Assembly: GCA_949126835.1 (NCBI GenBank)
Contig: OX421506.1
Span: 13,065,784 to 13,129,783, forward strand
Origin: Anisus vortex
Lineage: Eukaryota; Mollusca; Gastropoda; Planorbidae
Direction of reading: 5' to 3'
DNA length: 64,000 bases
Positions within the stretch are counted from its first letter, which is position 1. Every line of letters starts with the position of its first letter. A program made the translations under genes and the position numbers. Positions 20,650 through 33,600 of the stretch are shown here, piece after piece. The notes under the pieces were generated by a model. The model did not search any database. It saw only the letters and a program-made list of their open reading frames with translations, and was not told the DNA's origin.

Positions 20650-20905
20650 CTACTAGTCATTCTGCTATCCAGGCTGTAAGCAAATATCCATGATCGTGAA
20701 CAGTAGCCGAAGGAAACTCGCATCGCATTTCATCTCCATCTGTCCTATGGGTTCCTTGTAGAACATAAGGCCTCTGTCAAAGCACGCCACGTCTCCACAG
20801 TCGCTTGCCAGTCGCTTCAGTTCTTCCCAACTCTTTCCAATTCGTCCAGCCTCATCCTTCGTCTCCATACACGCTTGGGTCAATGCTCTGTGTCGTTTGC
20901 CCCTG
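20650..20905 (-). pseudogene. Possible LINE C-terminal fragment
   Basis: The minus strand is open for 72 codons with GRIGKSWEELKRLASD, resembling the G-x-S/T-W-x-E-x-x-x-x-A-x-D segment near the C-terminus of RTE-type reverse transcriptases. No tail is visible. This is the weakest LINE call in the window. Confidence 0.3.
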
Positions 20906-22224
20906 GCGGGTTACACTCTAAGTCCTGTCTAGCTCTGTTGTCACTATCATTACTGAGGGTGTGTCCTATCCGACTCCACTTTCTTTCCTGGATTTGAATT
21001 TCCACTTAGCCTTCGACTAAAGTCTTTCAGGTTTAGGAAGAGTCAATTTCTCTACCTAATCAGCTGACTATGATTAAAAACGGTAGCTCTTTTCATTTCC
21101 ATATAGTCAGCCACTGCAGCCACTGGTGGGCGGTTTACCACCCTATTCTCACCCCTATCCCGGCGCCCTTTTTTTGTTTATCTTACACCTCCAGACTTTT
21201 TCCAAATTGCTCGATAATGTCAGAAGACTGTGGCGGTTGAAAGGAACGCGGAACTTTCCCAGTTTTCTTTACTTTTGAATATCAAACCGACCGCATGCAT
21301 GAATAAAACGTCCAGTCGATTTAACCCATTGATGCGGCCATCTGCCCAAAGACTAAAGCTACGGGGGTCACAGAAGAAAAACCTACTGCGTTTAACGCAC
21401 CGCGTTTCGTTTGATACTCTGTAAGCCATTTATCCTTGATATAAAAATAAATGTTTTATTACAAGCCAGAGTAAGTTGTTTAAACATAATTCTTCTTCTT
21501 CATCGAATTGCGAATTTATTTTGTTCGTCGATTGAAAAGCTTTTTGCTTTTTGTTTTCATAAATATGGGATTGGATTCAATTTTGGACCTAAACAACAAA
21601 ACAAATATAAAAAAAGAAACAAACAAAAGGAAATGAAACGTAGGTGGTAAACGGGTCGTGTTGCCATGGTGACGAATGAAAGGGAGGCCAGTCAAACATG
21701 TTGTATTGACACCTGTGAGGGTTAATAGGAAATTTGGCGCTTGATGTACGACTCTTTGATATTCGGTGCGGAAAACTTTCTGACGACCTACCGACCCTAC
21801 CCGATTTTTGGAAGACTAACTGACCCACTTTCCATCAAGCTATCGAGCTGACACCTGGCACATAGACGCAACGCATTAATTCTAAGTATAACGGACATAC
21901 CCCTATGGTATCTTCCATAAAATAAGTTTTAACGGAAGTTTTTTAATACACTTTATGGCGCGCACTGGTGAAGCCATTTTGAAAACACATGATTTACCGC
22001 GCTTTCATGTGCATATAAACAACATCATAATATTATGTTAGCTAAACTTTACTTCCTGGGCCTTTAATTCTTTCTTTATATAATATAGCCATCCCTCTTG
22101 TTTTGTTTATAACTATTGACAGCAAAATATCACTAATGCGTGAAGGTTTTCAGTAATAGTTTCATATAATACCCTTATTACATGTCTTATATTAACTTCT
22201 CCTTTTTTTTTACTTACAATGTGA
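20906..22224. other. 1.3-kb spacer
   Basis: Short overlapping frames around 21,220-21,830 on both strands have no domain features. No repeat family is recognised. Confidence 0.4.
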
Positions 22225-22501
22225 ATGGGAAAAGTCTTCAATAACAACCTGTTGCAAAGCTCAGATAAATATAAAGACAAAAACACTTTCCTTATCCCCT
22301 ATGCGAGAAAAAATATATATAAGTACTCTTTCTTCCCAAGTGGCATTCGGGCATGGAATGGGTTGCCTGAACAAACCAGGAAAACAAGTAACATTAAAAC
22401 ATTAATAAAAATGCAAGACTAGACTCGGACCACGGATGAGCGTAGGACGCAATAATCTTCTCTATAGAAGGAGCGTCTGTAATGTATAAGATAAGATAAG
22501 A
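22225..22501 (+). mobile_element. LINE 3' end with intact C-terminal frame and (AAGAT)n tail
   Basis: The best preserved copy of the family. It is open from about 22,225 to 22,422, encoding NNLLQSSDKYKDKNTF, YKYSFFPSGIRAWNGLPEQ and KTLIKMQD, then stop. SFFPSGIRAWNGLP is the classic C-terminal motif of CR1/jockey-group LINEs. The 3' UTR is about 80 bp and ends TATAAGATAAGATAAGATGG. Only the last 65 codons of what would be a roughly 900-1,000-residue protein remain, so it is a 5'-truncated insertion. Confidence 0.85.
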
Positions 22502-23614
22502 TGGCTCGTGCATAACAAAATGAATGAAAAACAAAATGATCGAATTGACTTTCGTGCGTTTCTCTCTTTATAAATCATAGTCAATTCGTTCGTTTTGATG
22601 TTCAGTCATATTTTCTTTTATGATCCTTATTATGTGCTTTATATTTGTCTGGGGTTTTTCATGCGTTGTGTTGTGATTTCTAAATGATGTCAAACAATTT
22701 GTTTATTTACATTTATTAGTTCGTGGCTCTAACGAAGGTAGTTTTGTGACTTCTTCACTTATAACGACAAAAGAATATTTTAATGTAGAATTCGTTGAAT
22801 GCTGTCGCAGTAAGAAACATTCCTTATTTTAATTCACAATAAAACACATTTGCATCAATGTCTAAATCCTGCAAATGAACCTTTTAAAAACGAGGAGCAA
22901 AAGAAATATAACAAAAAATATTTTGGCTTTAAATTTAAACTGGATGAACAACAACAACAAAAAAAAACACGCTTCAGAATGTAGTTTCTGATTTCTTCGA
23001 GAACAAGGTCAAGGACACTTGTGAAATCTTCTGTTGATTAAACTTGCAATGTTGTTGATACAGATAGAGGGAAACAATTGGAAACGTATATAAAGCTATG
23101 AATGCTATCTATGGTGGGACCTTGACAAAAGCCAATAATTACACATGCCCCTATCGAAATCAGTGGCTTGGAGGGGAAAGAAAAGGTGTATTTATTTCCC
23201 GCTCTGTCGTCTGCTGAGAAAAAAAATGCCGGTGGAGAAATTGACATATATTTAAAAAAAAAAAACATTCTTGAAAATAAATTTAAAAACAGAAAACAGC
23301 CCAAGTCAGAATGAGAAGAAAACAACATTAAGATTTTTTGTTAATACTAATTTGGACTAAAAAATATATTTTATGAAAACATAAACAGACTTGGATTGGA
23401 ATCTAGGTAAATTAGTTGAGTAGAATGGCAGTGTCTATGTGTATCTGTGTGTGTGTGTCTTAGGGTCATATGAATGTACATTAGTATCGCACGTTCGAGC
23501 CAAATGTAATCGATCATATGAAAGATGTGTATACAACATTATAGTTAGTTCCAACTTAAGTCATTGTTGAAAATGTTGAAAATGACAATTAGATTCTCTT
23601 CTACAAGATAAGAG
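22502..23614. other. 1.1-kb spacer
   Basis: AT-rich; no gene, no repeat family recognised. Confidence 0.4.
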
Positions 23615-23700
23615 TTAGTTGACCATTAGGGTTGTTGGCATGCTGAATGAATTAGAAATCCTAATTTGGCACACTATTATCAAAAGGTAGCCGACCGCTG
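23615..23700 (+). mobile_element. hAT-like element terminus
   Basis: Ends GGTAGCCGACCGCTG with GGCATGCTGAATGAATTAGA upstream; a diverged copy of the ends at 77 and 8,175. Confidence 0.55.
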
Positions 23701-24119
23701 CACTAGACCTTCTTAACGGCAATTGAACACTCTTCTGTAAGACCACATTGCCCTAATAAAAATACCCTACAATGCTCTATTTTGGGCTTGGGTTGGCTGT
23801 TTTGTTTGTTTTGTTTTGTTTGCTGATTCATGCTTTATACTTTGGGGGTCAATGACCGTTGTTGTTTATCAACATTCAAACAGCCCTGGTCTACATCCAA
23901 GCCAGCCAAACTAACAACAATAACCACAAATGACAGTGTTAAGTAAAATCTTTGTTTTCATGCGTTTGTTTGTTGTGTGCAATAGTATCAAATATAACAC
24001 ACATTATTTTTAAACTTGTAAACAAGAGTCTGCTTAAAATTCATTCATTCTACACTAAGAGACAACCATTCTTAAATGTCTTAGAAAGAAATTTGCTAAA
24101 GTAGTATTGACCTACTAAT
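23701..24119. other. Spacer
   Basis: No gene or repeat recognised. Confidence 0.4.
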
Positions 24120-24780
24120 AGATATTGCTGGTTCCGTCTTGTTCCGTTGATGGTTCCGCCTTGTTCCGTTGCTGGTTCCGCCTTGTTCCGTTGCTGGTTC
24201 TGTCTTGTTCCGTTGTTGGTTCCGTCTTGTACCGTTGCTGGTTCCGCCTTGTTCCTTGCTGGTTCCGCCTTGTTCCGTTGCTGGTTCCGCCTTGTTCCGT
24301 TGCTGGTTCCGCCTTGTTCCGTTGCTGGTTCCGCCTTGTTCCGTTGCTGGTTCCGCCTTGTTCCGTTGCTGGTTCCGCCTTGTTCCGTTGCTGGTTCCGC
24401 CTTGTTCCGTTGCTGGTTCCGCCTTGTTCCGTTGCCGGCTCCGTCTTGTTCCGTACCGGCTGCGTCTTGTTCCGTTGCTGGTTCCGCCTTGTTCCGTTGC
24501 TGGTTCTGCCTTGTTCCGTTGCTGGTTCCGCCTTGTTCCGTTGCCGGCTCCGTCTTGTTCCGTACCGGCTGCGTCTTGTTCCGTTGCTGGTTCCGCCTTG
24601 TTCCGTTGCTGGTTCCGCCTTGTTCCGTTGCTGAATCCGCCTTGTTCCGTTGCCGGCTCCGTCTTGTTCCGTACCGGCTGCGTCTTGTTCCATGGTTCCG
24701 TCTTGTTCCTTAGCTGGTCCCGTCTTGTTCTGTAGCCGGTTCCGTCTTTTTCCATAGCCGGCTCCGTCTTGTTCCATCCG
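24120..24780. repeat. 22-bp minisatellite with 109-bp higher-order unit
   Basis: About 30 copies of a unit GTTGCTGGTTCCGCCTTGTT plus CC. A 22-bp variant (GTTGCCGGCTCCGTC...) followed by a 21-bp variant (GTACCGGCTGCGTC...) recurs at 24,431, 24,540 and 24,649, exactly 109 bp apart, giving a 5-monomer higher-order repeat. The two edges are more diverged. Several frames are open on both strands because the unit lacks stops; none is a credible gene. Confidence 0.95.
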
Positions 24781-26610
24781 CTAAAACACTCCTTGTGCAG
24801 AGAATTCGCTCGTCTGTCGTTCTATTTTTAAAAAACACTTTTTACTTTCCTACTATTGAGTAAAAGGAAAACATGTTTCTGTTCTCTTCGATAAGACTTT
24901 GTTTACACAAGTGAATCAAAGTTTAGTTTTTCTAGCCTTTCATTCAGGTGGTTATTGTATGGTGGCGGTTATTGTATCCGTTCATTGAAGAGTTGATATC
25001 TGGAATAACATGTCAGAAATAACCAGAGAAAGACCTTGAAAGATAACATTGGGGGGGGGAGGGTATTTTGGGAGGGCCTTGATGAGGAACGCACCTCCTG
25101 GCGGTCCAAGGTGCGCGAGGGCACTCAAGCCACCCTCGCAGAAAGGATTGAAGAGCAGCGAGCCAGGAGAAAGGCGAGGGGCAGAGGAAAGGGTGACTGC
25201 GCCATCGTCCCTTGAGGATGGAAGGATGCCGTATATCGGGTTCATTGCAGCAAATATTAAAAACTTAACTATTCTTCGAAATAAAAACTGGAGATGCCAT
25301 AGCAAGGGAGGGAGGTGGGGTTTTGGCAACAAAAAGGTACATATTTTTGAGTCCCCGAAATCAGTGCAATGGTACCTTTCGCCAACTCGATTCCGGTCTT
25401 CAAAGAGCCCCAACATTCTCTGGCGACAAAAGGGACCATTTTTACAATTTCTGTTTTTTTTAAAATATATTTTCTGTTTTGGATTTGCATGAATCAGCGT
25501 CAATGTGTGTTTGTGTTGTATCAGCGTGTGTTTGTTTGTGTGTTTTACGTGTGTGTTTGTGTGCGTGCGAGGCCTGGCGTGTTGACGACCATGTATAATA
25601 TTTTGAGAGAAAGGGGGGGGGGGGGTAGGAAAGGCCGCATTTCAGGGTAAGCTAGCCTTTTGTTGTCGAAGACCAATACTAGAAAAGAGAGAAAGAAAGA
25701 GAAAGAGAGTTAGAGAGAAAAGTAAAAAGAAATGAGTGTCATTGATTACAGCGTACCTTCTAGTGCCTTAATTCTATTCACTGCTAGTCTTTAATCCGTA
25801 TACCCCTGGTTCCACTACATTGAATTACAATAATTAAAATTGAATCACAATAATAACGTTAGCCCACCCATCCCCTTCCCCTCCTTCTCTCGTTTCTTCA
25901 GCCCCCCCCCCCTCCTAAAAAAAAAAAATTATTTAAATATTCGTCCGAAATTGCAGATCAAATTAATAATGTGATGAAAAACATAAGAGAGGGGCGGGGG
26001 GAGGTGGAATTAGGTGGATTTTCGGTGCTTTTATGAGGGGTTATAGGGGGTAGGGGTGTGAAATCGAAGGGTTATGAGGAGGGAAAGAAAGGGGCGCGGT
26101 TATTTTGACAACCGTGGGAGAAAAAGTTTTCTTGCATGAAAAAAATATAATATGTGGGGGCGGGGGGGGCGGTCGTAGGGGGGAGTGGGGCGGGAGTGAA
26201 AGTATGGGGGAGAAGGGTGCTAACTTTAAAGTGAATGAACGGGAGGCGGGGGGGATACTTGATCATATGACAGTTGCCGAACGGTGCAATCAATTTTTGT
26301 GTATTGTGTGTATGTTTTTGTGTAGGCTGCTGTCAGTTGTGACCATCTCGATACGTCACTGTCATCAACGTATTTGTCATTGTTCGTTTCAAAGCTAACA
26401 TTAAACTTTACGGCGCTCTACTTCAAACTTCTAACATCTTTCGATTAATTTATCGACTATTTTTTTTTTTTTACATTTCATAGAACCTGTTATTCTTGAA
26501 TTTGTTATGTTGTTATTCTTTTGTTGCTATTGTTTTGTTATTGTTTTTTTGCTGATTTTGGTTGTTGTTGTTTTTTTGTGTGGAAAACATTGACCATTTG
26601 TATATACGGA
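24781..26610. other. Spacer with a GC-richer core open on both strands
   Basis: Around 25,049-25,492 both strands are open for about 145-170 codons. The interval 25,060-25,230 is GC-rich in an AT-rich setting. No domain is recognised, and the sequence could be a transposon fragment. G-rich runs occur at 25,051-25,063, 25,615-25,627 and 26,155-26,190, and an AG-rich run at 25,680-25,730. Confidence 0.35.
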
Positions 26611-26617
26611 ACTGCGA

Positions 26618-26776
26618 CTAAACTTTACACCAACTAGTGTCAGGTACCCATCAGAGCTATGTAGACTCAGGGGCACCCTCAAGTCCCGGGAAAAAAATCC
26701 TAGCCTGCACCTGGATTCGAACCAGAACCTTCGGATTGCCAGAGGAACGCGCTGCCGCTCAGCCACGTTGTCCCCA
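26618..26776 (-). mobile_element. SINE copy, tail half missing
   Basis: It shows GTGTCAGGTACCCATCAGAG, the inverse B box GGATTCGAACCAG and the head GCTCAGCCACGTTGTCCCC. A and B boxes are present on the minus strand. Confidence 0.8.
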
Positions 26777-27670
26777 TCACGAAACACATAGACTTCGTTA
26801 TACGCTGAAATAAACACACTCGCTTCTAGATGTGTAGATCTAAATGATAACTTTTCTTGAGCTCTTGTTTAAACATTGTATTTTTGTCCCACCAATCATG
26901 CCTCATATATAGCACATTTTATCTTTTGAAAAAAAAGTTTGATAAAAGGGGGTTCGTATTTGGGGGGAGGGGGGCTCTTTGGTAATGTACTTGAAATACT
27001 AAACAAGCCTACCAAATGTCAGGAGAAACGCCGTTGACATTTCATATAAAAAGTTCCTAATAAATGCGATAACCCAAAAAAAATTTTTTTGGAAACTTGT
27101 CCATAAAGTAATTGAAAAAGTAAGCAACCCTTAAAAAGTATGTTTTCCTTTCTGTCCACCTTAGTTATGCATTATCCGTCCAAAGAGTTTTCCTTTTTAT
27201 TTACAAGAAAGGAAACAAACAAAAAGAGAAGGTTTTTTCCCGATAGTATGATGGAAGTGGGACGATAAGCCTTCCGAAAATTCATACAAAAAAATTACCA
27301 AACTCTGTCTTAGAATGGGTCACCTGAAATCAACAACTTAGCTTCGTTTTTAAAACACCTATCAAAAGTACAAGCCAGCACTGGCCAATAAGAAGGCCAA
27401 TTTCTAAAATACATAACTAACATGTCTGTAGACATGCGCACTTGGTGTTGATATTAGTCAGTCACAAGCTCATATTCATAGGCCTATCAATTTTTTTAGA
27501 GTGGAGGGGAAGTGCGGTGAGATATAATGTGACTGCAGAAAACCAGTTCTTTCGCAGTCTGTGTAAACACATGACGCCATGGGAGCTATATAGGGTCATT
27601 CTGATCACGTGACACATATCGTAGTCCGTATGGAGTACATGATGAATAGACGTAGACAGAAGAGTTTTTT
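26777..27670. other. Spacer before the large minisatellite
   Basis: AT-rich, with a G-rich run near 26,960-26,973. No gene. Confidence 0.4.
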
Positions 27671-30600
27671 TTTAGATTTAGCGGTTATGTCTTCGTTGGT
27701 TTTAGACTTGGGAGCTATGTCTTCGATGGTTTTAGATTTGGGAGCTGTGTCCAATGGTTTTACATTTGTGAGCTTAGTTTTCAATGGTTTTAGACTTGGG
27801 AGCTATGTCTTCAATGGTTTTAAACTTGGGTGCTATGTCTTCAGTGGTTTTAGACTTGGGAGCTATGTCTTCAATGGTTTTAGACTTAAGAGGTATGTCT
27901 TCAATGGTTTTACACTTTGAAACTACGTCTTCAATGGTTTTAGACTTGTTAGCTATGTCTTCAATAGTTTTAGAAATGTGAGCTTCTCTTCAATGGTTTT
28001 AGACTTGGCAGCTTTTCTTCAATGGTTTTAGACTTGAGAGCTATGTCTTCAATGGTTTTAGACTTGGGAGCTATGTCTTCAATGGTTTTAGACTTGGGAG
28101 CTATGTCTTCAATAGTTTTAGACTTGGGAGCTATGTCTTCAATGGTTTTAGACTTGGGAGCTATGTCTTCAATGGTTTTAGACTTGAGAGCTATATCTTC
28201 AATGGTCTTAGACTTGGGAGCTAGGTCTTCAATGGTTTTATACTTCGGAGCTAGGTCTTCAATGGTTTTAGACTTGGGAGCTAGGTCTTCAATGGTTTTA
28301 GACTTGAGAGCTATGTCTTCAATGATTTTAGACTTTGGAGTTAGGTCTTCAATGGTTTTAGACTTGGGAGCTATGTCTTCGAGGGTCTTATACTTGGGAG
28401 CTAGGTCTTCAATGGTTTTAGACTTGGGAGCTAGGTCTTCAATGGTCTTAGACTTGGGAGCTAGGTCTTCAATGGTTTTAGACTTGGGAGCTATGTCTTC
28501 AATGGTTTTAGACTTGAGAGCTATGTATTCAATGGTTTTAGACTTGGAACTATGTCTTCAATGGTTTTAGACTTGGGATCTAGGTCTTCGAGGGTTTTAG
28601 ACTTGGGAGCTATGTCTTCAATGGTTTTAAACTTGGGAGCTATGTATTCAATGGTTTTAGACTTGGAACTATGTCTTCAATGGTTTTAGACTTGGAACTG
28701 TGTCTTCAATGGTTTTAGACTTGGGATCTAGGTCTTCGAGGGTTTTAGACTTGGGAGCTATGTCTTCAATGGTTTTAGACTTGGGAGCTATGTATTCAAT
28801 GGTTTTAGACTTGGAACTATGTCTTCAATGGTTTTAGACTTGGAACTATGTCTTCAATGGTTTTAGACTTGGGATCTAGGTCTTCAATGGTCTTAGACTT
28901 GGGAGCTATGTCTTCAATGGTTTTAGACTTAGGAGCTATGTATTCAATGGTTTTAGACTTGGAACTATGTCTTCAATGGTTTTAGACTTGGAACTATGTC
29001 TTCAATGGTTTTAGACTTGGGATCTAGGTCTTCAATGGTCTTAGACTTGGAACTATGTCTTCAATGGTCTTAGACTTGGGAACTATGTCTTCAATGGTTT
29101 TAGACTTGGGAGCTATGTCTTCAATGGTTTTAGACTTGGGAGCTATGTCTTCAATGGTTTTAGACTTGGGAGCTATGTCTTCAATGGTTTTAGACTTGAG
29201 AGCTATATCTTCAATGGTCTTAGACTTGGGAGCTAGGTCTTCAATGGTTTTATACTTCGGAGCTAGGTCTTCAATGGTTTTAGACTTGGGAGCTAGGTCT
29301 TCAATGGTTTTAGACTTGAGAGCTATGTCTTCAATGATTTTAGACTTTGGAGTTAGGTCTTCAATGGTTTTAGACTTGGGAGCTACGTCTTCGATGGTCT
29401 TATACTTGGGAGCTAGGTCTTCAATGGTTTTAGACTTGGGAGCTAGGTCTTCAATGGTCTTAGACTTGGGAGCTAGGTCTTCAATGGTTTTAGACTTGGG
29501 AGCTATGTCTTCAATGGTTTTAGACTTGAGAGCTATGTATTCAATGGTTTTAGACTTGGAACTATGTCTTCAATGGTTTTAGACTTGGGATCTAGGTCTT
29601 CGAGGGTTTTAGACTTGGGAGCTATGTCTTCAATGGTTTTAAACTTGGGAGCTATGTATTCAATGGTTTTAGACTTGGAACTATGTCTTCAATAGTTTTA
29701 GACTTGGAACTGTGTCTTCAATGGTTTTAGACTTGGGATCTAGGTCTTCGAGGGTTTTAGACTTGGGAGCTATGTCTTCAATGGTTTTAGACTTGGGAGC
29801 TATGTATTCAATGGTTTTAGACTTGGAACTATGTCTTCAATGGTTTTAGACTTGGAACTATGTCTTCAATGGTTTTAGACTTGGGATCTAGGTCTTCAAT
29901 GGTCTTAGACTTGGGAGCTATGTCTTCAATGGTTTTAGACTTAGGAGCTATGTATTCAATGGTTTTAGACTTGGAACTATGTCTTCAATGGTTTTAGACT
30001 TGGAACTATGTCTTCAATGGTTTTAGACTTGGGATCTAGGTCTTCAATGGTCTTAGACTTGGGAACTATGTCTTCAATGGTTTTAGACTTGGAAGCTATG
30101 TCTTCAATGGTTTTAGACTTGGAAGCTATGTCTTCAATGGTTTTAGACTTGGGAGCTATGTCTTCAATGGTTTTAGACTTGTGAGCTATGTCTTCAATGG
30201 TTTTAGACTTGAGAGCTATATCTTCAATGGTCTTAGACTTGGGAGCTAGGTCTTCAATGGTTTTATACTTCGGAGCTAGGTCTTCAATGGTTTTAGACTT
30301 GGGAGCTAGGTCTTCAATGGTTTTAGACTTGAGAGCTATGTCTTCAATGATTTTAGACTTTGGAGTTAGGTCTTCAATGGTTTTAGACTTGGGAGCTATG
30401 TCTTCGATGGTCTTATACTTGGGAGCTAGGTCTTCAATGGTTTTAGACTTGGGAGCTAGGTCTTCAATGGTCTTAGACTTGGGAGCTAGGTCTTCAATGG
30501 TTTTAGACTTGGGAGCTATGTCTTCAATGGTTTTAGACTTGAGAGCTATGTATTCAATTGTTTTAGACTTGGAACTATGTCTTCAATGGTTTTAGACTTG

Positions 30601-33600
30601 GGATCTAGGTCTTCAATGGTCTTAGACTTGGAACTATGTCTTCAATGGTTTTAGACTTGGAACTATGTCTTCAATGGTTTTAGACTTGGGATCTAGGTCT
30701 TCAATGGTCTTAGACTTGGGAGCTATGTCTTTAATGGTTTTAGACTTAGGAGCTATGTATTCAATGGTTTTAGACTTGGAACTATGTCTTCAATGGTTTT
30801 AGACTTGGAACTATGTCTTCAATGGTTTTAGACTTGGGATCTAGGTCTTCAATGGTCTTAGACTTGGAACTATGTCTTCAATGGTCTTAGACTTGGGAAC
30901 TATGTCTTCAATGGTTTTAGACTTGGGAGCTATGTCTTCAATGGTTTTAGACTTGGGAGCTATGTCTTCAATGGTTTTAGACTTGGGAGCTATGTCTTCA
31001 ATGGTTTTAGACTTGGGAGCTATGTCTTCAATGGTTTTAGACTTGAGAGCTATATCTTCAATGGTCTTAGACTTGGGAGCTAGGTCTTCAATGGTTTTAT
31101 ACTTCGGAGCTAGGTCTTCAATGGTTTTAGACTTGGGAGCTAGGTCTTCAATGGTTTTAGACTTGAGAGCTATGTCTTCAATGATTTTAGACTTTGGAGT
31201 TAGGTCTTCAATGGTTTTAGACTTGGGAGCTATGTCTTCGATGGTCTTATACTTGGGAGCTAGGTCTTCAATGGTTTTAGACTTGGGAGCTAGGTCTTCA
31301 ATGGTCTTAGACTTGGGAGCTAGGTCTTCAATGGTTTTAGACTTGGGAGCTATGTCTTCAATGGTTTTAGACTTGAGAGCTATGTATTCAATGGTTTTAG
31401 ACTTGGAACTATGTCTTCAATGGTTTTAGACTTGGGATCTAGGTCTTCGAGGGTTTTAGACTTGGGAGCTATGTCTTCAATGGTTTTAAACTTGGGAGCT
31501 ATGTATTCAATGGTTTTAGACTTGGAACTATGTCTTCAATAGTTTTAGACTTGGAACTGTGTCTTCAATGGTTTTAGACTTGGGATCTAGGTCTTCGAGG
31601 GTTTTAGACTTGGGAGCTATGTCTTCAATGGTTTTAGACTTGGGAGCTATGTATTCAATGGTTTTAGACTTGGAACTATGTCTTCAATGGTTTTAGACTT
31701 GGAACTATGTCTTCAATGGTTTTAGACTTGGGATCTAGGTCTTCAATGGTCTTAGACTTGGGAGCTATGTCTTCAATGGTTTTAGACTTAGGAGCTATGT
31801 ATTCAATGGTTTTAGACTTGGAACTATGTCTTCAATGGTTTTAGACTTGGAACTATGTCTTCAATGGTTTTAGACTTGGGATCTAGGTCTTCAATGGTCT
31901 AAGACTTGGAACTATGTCTTCAATGGTCTTAGACTTGGGAACTATGTCTTCAATGGTTTTAGACTTGGAAGCTATGTCTTCAATGGTTTTAGACTTGGGA
32001 TCTAGGTCTTCAATGGTCTTAGACTTGGGAGCTATGTCTTCAATGGTTTTAGACTTAGGAGCTATGTATTCAATGGTTTTAGACTTGGAACTATGTCTTC
32101 AATGGTTTTAGACTTGGAACTATGTCTTCAATGGTTTTAGACTTGGGAGCTATGTCTTCAATGGTTTTAGACTTGGGAGCTAGGTCTTCAATGGTTTTAG
32201 ACTTGGGAGCTATGTCTTCAATGGTTTTAGACTTGGGAGCTATGTCTTCAATGGTTTTAGACTTGGGAGCTATGTCTTCAATGGTTTTAGACTTGGGAGC
32301 TATGTCTTCAATGGTTTTAGACTTGAGAGCTATATCTTCAATGGTCTTAGACTTGGGAGCTAGGTCTTCAATGGTTTTATACTTCGGAGCTAGGTCTTCA
32401 ATGGTTTTAGACTTGGGAGCTAGGTCTTCAATGGTTTTAGACTTGAGAGCTATGTCTTCAATGATTTTAGACTTTGGAGTTAGGTCTTCAATGGTTTTAG
32501 ACTTGGGAGCTATGTCTTCGATGGTCTTATACTTGGGAGCTAGGTCTTCAATGGTTTTAGACTTGGGAGCTAGGTCTTCAATGGTCTTAGACTTGGGAGC
32601 TAGGTCTTCAATGGTTTTAGACTTGGGAGCTATGTCTTCAATGGTTTTAGACTTGAGAGCTATGTATTCAATGGTTTTAGACTTGGAACTATGTCTTCAA
32701 TGGTTTTAGACTTGGGATCTAGGTCTTCGAGGGTTTTAGACTTGGGAGCTATGTCTTCAATGGTTTTAAACTTGGGAGCTATGTATTCAATGGTTTTAGA
32801 CTTGGAACTATGTCTTCAATGGTTTTAGACTTGGAACTGTGTCTTCAATGGTTTTAGACTTGGGATCTAGGTCTTCGAGGGTTTTAGACTTGGGAGCTAT
32901 GTCTTCAATGGTTTTAGACTTGGGAGCTATGTATTCAATGGTTTTAGACTTGGAACTATGTCTTCAATGGTTTTAGACTTTGAACTATGTCTTCAATGGT
33001 TTTAGACTTGGGATCTAGGTCTTCAATGGTCTTAGACTTGGGAGCTATGTCTTCAATGGTTTTAGACTTAGGAGCTATGTATTCAATGGTTTTAGACTTG
33101 GAACTATGTCTTCAATGGTTTTAGACTTGGAACTATGTCTTCAATGGTTTTAGACTTGGGATCTAGGTCTTCAATGGTCTTAGACTTGGAACTATGTCTT
33201 CAATGGTCTTAGACTTGGGAACTATGTCTTCAATGGTTTTAGACTTGGGAGCTATGTCTTCAATGGTTTTAGACTTGGGAGCTATGTCTTCAATGGTTTT
33301 AGACTTGGGAGCTATGTCTTCAATGGTTTTAGACTTGGGAGCTATGTCTTCAATGGTTTTAGACTTGAGAGCTATATCTTCAATAGTCTTAGACTTGGGA
33401 GCTAGGTCTTCAATGGTTTTATACTTCGGAGCTAGGTCTTCAATGGTTTTAGACTTGGGAGCTAGGTCTTCAATGGTTTTAGACTTGAGAGCTATGTCTT
33501 CAATGATTTTAGACTTTGGAGTTAGGTCTTCAATGGTTTTAGACTTGGGAGCTATGTCTTCGATGGTCTTATACTTGGGAGCTAGGTCTTCAATGGTTTT

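Noticed and set aside
24096..24777. Two overlapping 220-codon minus-strand frames and several plus-strand frames
   Set aside because: A 22-bp repeat without stop codons opens several frames on both strands at once; no independent evidence for any.
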